Position numbers and translations under genes: made by a program | Assembly (NCBI GenBank): GCA_000621905.1 | Contig: JHXB01000002.1 | Location: 248,001-312,000, forward strand | Direction of reading: 5' to 3' | DNA: 64,000 bases | Source: Lachnospiraceae bacterium NC2004 | Lineage (GTDB): Bacteria > Bacillota > Clostridia > Lachnospirales > Lachnospiraceae | In this document: positions 61,193 through 64,000 of the stretch, piece by piece | Layout of the letters: every line of letters begins with the position of its first letter | Numbering within the stretch: the stretch's first letter is position 1 | Notes under the pieces: model-generated | What the model was told of the DNA's origin: nothing | Database searches by the model: none | Seen by the model: the letters and a program-made list of their open reading frames with translations, nothing else

Positions 61193-61987
61193 ATGATACT
61201 GGTCAAAGTTGGAAGCAATCACATAAAAGAAGCTATAAGAGAGCGCTATGGAGAAGAAGAGGTTGAGCTCGTTAAGTCCGGAGTGTTTATGACTAAGAAG
61301 AGAGATGACAACGCTAGCGCTTACATTTACATTGGAAGAGGCCATGCAGGGAGTTTCAGGGTGCCAGGTAAGAAATGTCTGCACATTGCCAATACCATTT
61401 GGGATGAGGTAGAGGATAGGTTCTTTTACCCGGATATACTGTACCGCAATGATATGCCTGAGGTTCAGGTTGTGACAAGAGCTGACAATCCGCTTCCTAC
61501 AGCTGCAATTCCGGCTCCGTTAAAGCTTGGAGATACTCCGCTTTTGTATGATGCGGAATGTTCTTATGTCTATCAGGAACTGTGTAAGATGTACAAGTCC
61601 CATGAGATAGCGATTATGCTGATTCCGATAACGAACTCGGAGGACGCTGTAAATGCTACCAATGGCAGTTATTATACGGATGATTTTTACAAGCCTTTGT
61701 TTGATTACATAGATACTTTGATTGATGTCAGAGTCAATGAATTACTTGCTAAGCCTAACCCTATGATTGAGATGGGACGGAATTTATATCTTAACAATCT
61801 TATTGCAGAATTAAAATGCAGCGAAACTATGGCGAACCAGGTTAGACAGCTTTTTAAATACTGGATAGCCAAGAATATACCGTTTGAAATAGCGATTGAG
61901 AGGCTTAAGTATCAGGGAATACTGCCTGCTAAATCAAAGCGTGAAGGAATGATGATATTAGATGAACTTAAAAAGCAATTACTATAA
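61193..61987 (+). CDS. Unknown protein linked to radical SAM gene
   Basis: 264 residues, soluble, not recognised. The first half (MILVKVGSNHIKEAIRERYG) has an alpha/beta look with IYIGRGHAGSF. The middle has CSYVYQELCKMYKSHEIAIMLIPI, here about 122-145. The C-terminal 80 residues read as helices, with NLIAELKCSETMANQVRQLFKYW at about 198-220 suggesting a helix-turn-helix-like or protein-protein module. It overlaps the SPL-like gene by 26 bases and precedes an SDR gene, so the three are co-expressed. A supporting role for the radical SAM enzyme is inferred from this linkage only. Confidence 0.6.
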   Translation: MILVKVGSNHIKEAIRERYGEEEVELVKSGVFMTKKRDDNASAYIYIGRGHAGSFRVPGKKCLHIANTIWDEVEDRFFYPDILYRNDMPEVQVVTRADNPLPTAAIPAPLKLGDTPLLYDAECSYVYQELCKMYKSHEIAIMLIPITNSEDAVNATNGSYYTDDFYKPLFDYIDTLIDVRVNELLAKPNPMIEMGRNLYLNNLIAELKCSETMANQVRQLFKYWIAKNIPFEIAIERLKYQGILPAKSKREGMMILDELKKQLL

Positions 61988-62993
61988 CCCTAACTTTACA
62001 CATATATATGTAGAGGAGAAGGTATTTAATCTTGAGGCAACCAAGAATATTATCTCACTTTTTAAGCGGGCCAATATTATTCCAATCAGGCATTACAAGG
62101 ATGTTTTTAACAAGAATTCGCAGGATTCGCTTAAGCAGAAAGAGGCGATTAACCTTATATTAGCCGAGAAACCGGATAACTTTATATATCCGGGAGCTAA
62201 AGTGTGCCAGAGTTTTGGAAATGCTCATTTTTATTATGCTTCTTCCGTTATGAATTGCGTGTTTGACTGCGAGTATTGCTATCTAAAAGGCGTGTATCCT
62301 TCGTCAAATGTTGTCATTTTTGTAAATGAAGACGACTTGTTTAAAGAGGTGGAGGAGATATTAAAGGACAATGATGCCTATATTTCAATCTCTTATGATA
62401 CGGACCTTCTTCCTTTTGAACCGCTTACTCATCATGTAAGACATTGGATGGAGTTTGTTGATAAGCACGAGAATCTTACGATTGAGCTTCGGACCAAGTC
62501 CTCTAACGGAAGGCTTCTCGGTGAACTGAGGCAAGGGATTGAAGCGATAGACAGGGTGATTTTATCATTTTCATTGTCGCCCAATTCTATTGCAAATGCA
62601 TACGAGAAAGGCGCCCCGTCTCTTATGGCGAGGATTGAGTGCGCCATGGTTGCTAAAGAGGCAGGATATCCTATAAGGATAGCGTTTGATCCGATGATAT
62701 ATGATATCAACTGGAGAGATCAGTATAAAGGATTGATTGCGACTGTGGACAGATATCTTGATTTGAAGAGTATTTATGATGTTTCGGTTGGTTCTTTTAG
62801 GATTCCTAAGGATTACCTGAAGCGAATGAGAAAACGTGATCCGGATTCTGCTGTTGCACAGTTCCCTTATGCGCTTGAGGATGGGGTATACCATTATGAC
62901 AACGATGTTATGGAAGAGATGGAAGGCATGATGGTTGAAGAGCTATCAAAGTATATTCCTAAAGACAGGATATTTTTGTGGAAGGAACAATAG
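61962..62993 (+). CDS. Spore photoproduct lyase-like radical SAM protein
   Basis: 343 residues. NCVFDCEYCYLKG (C99-x3-C103-x2-C106) is the Cx3Cx2C cluster motif of radical SAM enzymes. FTHIYVEEKVFN and FGNAHFYYASSVMNC in the first third, and ISISYDTDLL and FDPMIYDINW later, match the spore photoproduct lyase (SplB) family. The SplB active-site Cys in the C-terminal part was not found (only NDVMEEMEG and KYIPKDRIFLW are seen there), so the reaction may differ from thymine-dimer repair. It overlaps the unknown gene upstream and lies 2 bases before the SDR gene. The host seems non-sporulating on the evidence here, which makes the name doubtful. Confidence 0.82.
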   Translation: MNLKSNYYNPNFTHIYVEEKVFNLEATKNIISLFKRANIIPIRHYKDVFNKNSQDSLKQKEAINLILAEKPDNFIYPGAKVCQSFGNAHFYYASSVMNCVFDCEYCYLKGVYPSSNVVIFVNEDDLFKEVEEILKDNDAYISISYDTDLLPFEPLTHHVRHWMEFVDKHENLTIELRTKSSNGRLLGELRQGIEAIDRVILSFSLSPNSIANAYEKGAPSLMARIECAMVAKEAGYPIRIAFDPMIYDINWRDQYKGLIATVDRYLDLKSIYDVSVGSFRIPKDYLKRMRKRDPDSAVAQFPYALEDGVYHYDNDVMEEMEGMMVEELSKYIPKDRIFLWKEQ

Positions 62994-62995
62994 GT

Positions 62996-63691
62996 ATGAA
63001 TAATGCTTTAGTGACAGGTGCTTCTTCCGGGATAGGAAGGGCGATATCAGACAAACTCATTGAAATGGGATACAATGTTTACGGCATTGGAAGAACATTT
63101 GATAATGGTCAAATGTTGCCACTGACCAATTTTCATAAGATAGAATTAGATCTTAGAGATACCGACTTGCTGATTAAGACGGTGACGGATATCAATAAAG
63201 ATAATCCTATTTCTGTACTTGTTAATTCGGCAGGGGTTGCTTATTATGGGCTTCATGATTCTGTTAATGCTAACATGATTAAAGAGATGAGTGAAGTTAA
63301 TCTTATGGCTCCTATGATACTTTCTAACCTTTTGATAAAGACGATAAGAGATAACAAGGGAGCGATAGTTAATGTTTCGTCAGTGACAGCAACTAAGGCG
63401 AGTCCTCATGGAGCGGCTTACGGGGCAACTAAAGCGGGGCTGACTTCATTTTCAAAAAGTATATTTGAAGAATACAGAAAGTTTGGGGTCAGAGTCATAG
63501 ATATTAAGCCTGATATGACTAAGACTAATTTATACAGAAATGCTGATTTTGCACCTGATGAAGACTGCTTGGCGTCACTTGAACCGACGGATGTCGCCGA
63601 AGCATTTTACAATATTATGAGATTAAGAGAGGGAGTGTGTGTTAATGAGATTATGCTTACTCCACAGCTTAAGAGGATAAAGAGAGGTTGA
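62996..63691 (+). CDS. Short-chain dehydrogenase/reductase
   Basis: 231 residues from ATG 62996, which follows GGAAGG; GTG 62978 is less likely. TGASSGIGRAI is the NAD(P) loop, NSAGVAYYG replaces the NNAG motif, and Ser-Tyr-Lys active-site residues appear in SSVTAT and YGATKAGLTSFS. The subgroup is classical SDR. It follows the SPL-like gene at 2 bases and precedes a HAD phosphatase gene by 4 bases. The substrate cannot be told. A link with the radical SAM gene is suggested by gene order only. Confidence 0.85.
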   Translation: MNNALVTGASSGIGRAISDKLIEMGYNVYGIGRTFDNGQMLPLTNFHKIELDLRDTDLLIKTVTDINKDNPISVLVNSAGVAYYGLHDSVNANMIKEMSEVNLMAPMILSNLLIKTIRDNKGAIVNVSSVTATKASPHGAAYGATKAGLTSFSKSIFEEYRKFGVRVIDIKPDMTKTNLYRNADFAPDEDCLASLEPTDVAEAFYNIMRLREGVCVNEIMLTPQLKRIKRG

Positions 63692-63695
63692 TATT

Positions 63696-64000
63696 ATGAA
63701 GTACAAGATTATTGCGCTTGACATTGATGGAACGCTTACCAATTCCAAGAAGGAGATTAGCAAGAAGACTTACGATGCTTTGATGGATTATCAGGATAGG
63801 GGCGGGATTATTGTTCTAGCTTCCGGAAGACCTACTCCGGGACTTAACAGGTATGTTGAGTGGCTTCATTTGGATAGTTACGGGGGATATGTTCTCTCTT
63901 ACAACGGTGCGCATATTGAAAATGTTAAAACTGGCGATGTAGTGCACAATCAGACTGTCCCTCTTGAGTATATTAAGGGACTTTATGATTTCACTAATGA
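63696..64000 (+). CDS. HAD-superfamily hydrolase, Cof type (3' truncated by window)
   Basis: The first 101 residues are visible. IIALDIDGTLTNSKKEIS is HAD motif I with nucleophile Asp in DIDGT, and VLASGRPTPGL is motif II (Ser). The layout of LHLDSYGGYVLSYNGAHIEN fits Cof-type (IIB) HAD phosphatases, which act on sugar phosphates, nucleotides or FMN. The RBS GAGAGG stands in the end of the SDR gene. The gene runs off the window, so later motifs and substrate cap are unseen. Confidence 0.88.
   Translation, partial: MKYKIIALDIDGTLTNSKKEISKKTYDALMDYQDRGGIIVLASGRPTPGLNRYVEWLHLDSYGGYVLSYNGAHIENVKTGDVVHNQTVPLEYIKGLYDFTN

Overview
The window looks like the chromosome of a low-GC, Gram-positive, plant-polysaccharide-degrading member of the Lachnospiraceae, probably the Butyrivibrio/Pseudobutyrivibrio group. 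The grounds are strong AGGAGG ribosome binding sites, TTGACA-17-TATAAT promoters, a T-box in front of thrS, a circularly permuted 830-residue GH3 beta-glucosidase of the kind described from Butyrivibrio fibrisolvens, a FeoB-associated Cys-rich protein, and several GH families. The genus is inferred from protein resemblance only. No rRNA, tRNA, CRISPR array, prophage or transposase gene was seen.

Layout. 1-3.1 kb: end of a membrane protein, a GT2 glycosyltransferase and a secreted Ig-like surface protein. 3.2-7 kb: two orphan proteins, one large and helical, one with EF-hand-like calcium loops. 7-16.5 kb: phosphofructokinase, an AraC regulator divergent from a secreted GH16 glucanase with one CBM-like module inside its catalytic domain, a lytic transglycosylase, and the permuted GH3. 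16.6-23 kb: a chorismate mutase/ACT protein, a short P-loop protein and a G1P-dehydrogenase-like protein in one operon, then a thioesterase, T-box-thrS and trpS. 23-27 kb: an ECF sigma factor with a putative anti-sigma partner and a membrane EAL protein. 26.7-32.8 kb: a six-gene ferrous-iron operon (two feoA, feoB, Cys-rich protein, HMA protein, NifX-like protein) divergent from a copper P-type ATPase. 33-36.4 kb: a zinc-ribbon membrane protein, QueH, a TerB-AAA ATPase, and a DUF4258/YgiT toxin-antitoxin-like pair. 36.4-41.3 kb: GH36 alpha-galactosidase and GH2 glycosidase. 41.6-46.5 kb: MscL, a PurF-like protein lacking its glutaminase cysteine, a CysQ-like phosphatase, an EAL protein and an HPt protein. 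46.7-52.3 kb: an MMPL transporter, a Leu/Gly-heptad protein and a two-component system. 53-57.5 kb: a small secreted protein, a polytopic membrane protein and a NarL-type two-component system. 57.5-64 kb: signal peptidase I, glpK, eno, a trio with a spore-photoproduct-lyase-like radical SAM enzyme and an SDR, and the start of a HAD phosphatase.

The gaps between operons are unusually rich in structure. Two dispersed palindromic repeat families recur at about 6 and 13 loci. A 191-nt near-perfect palindrome covers the stop codon of a DUF1653 gene. The most striking site is between feoA and copA: six copies of a motif starting RTGTTY, at exactly 20-bp spacing, just downstream of a consensus promoter for the iron operon. 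I regard this as the best candidate for an undescribed regulatory system in the window.
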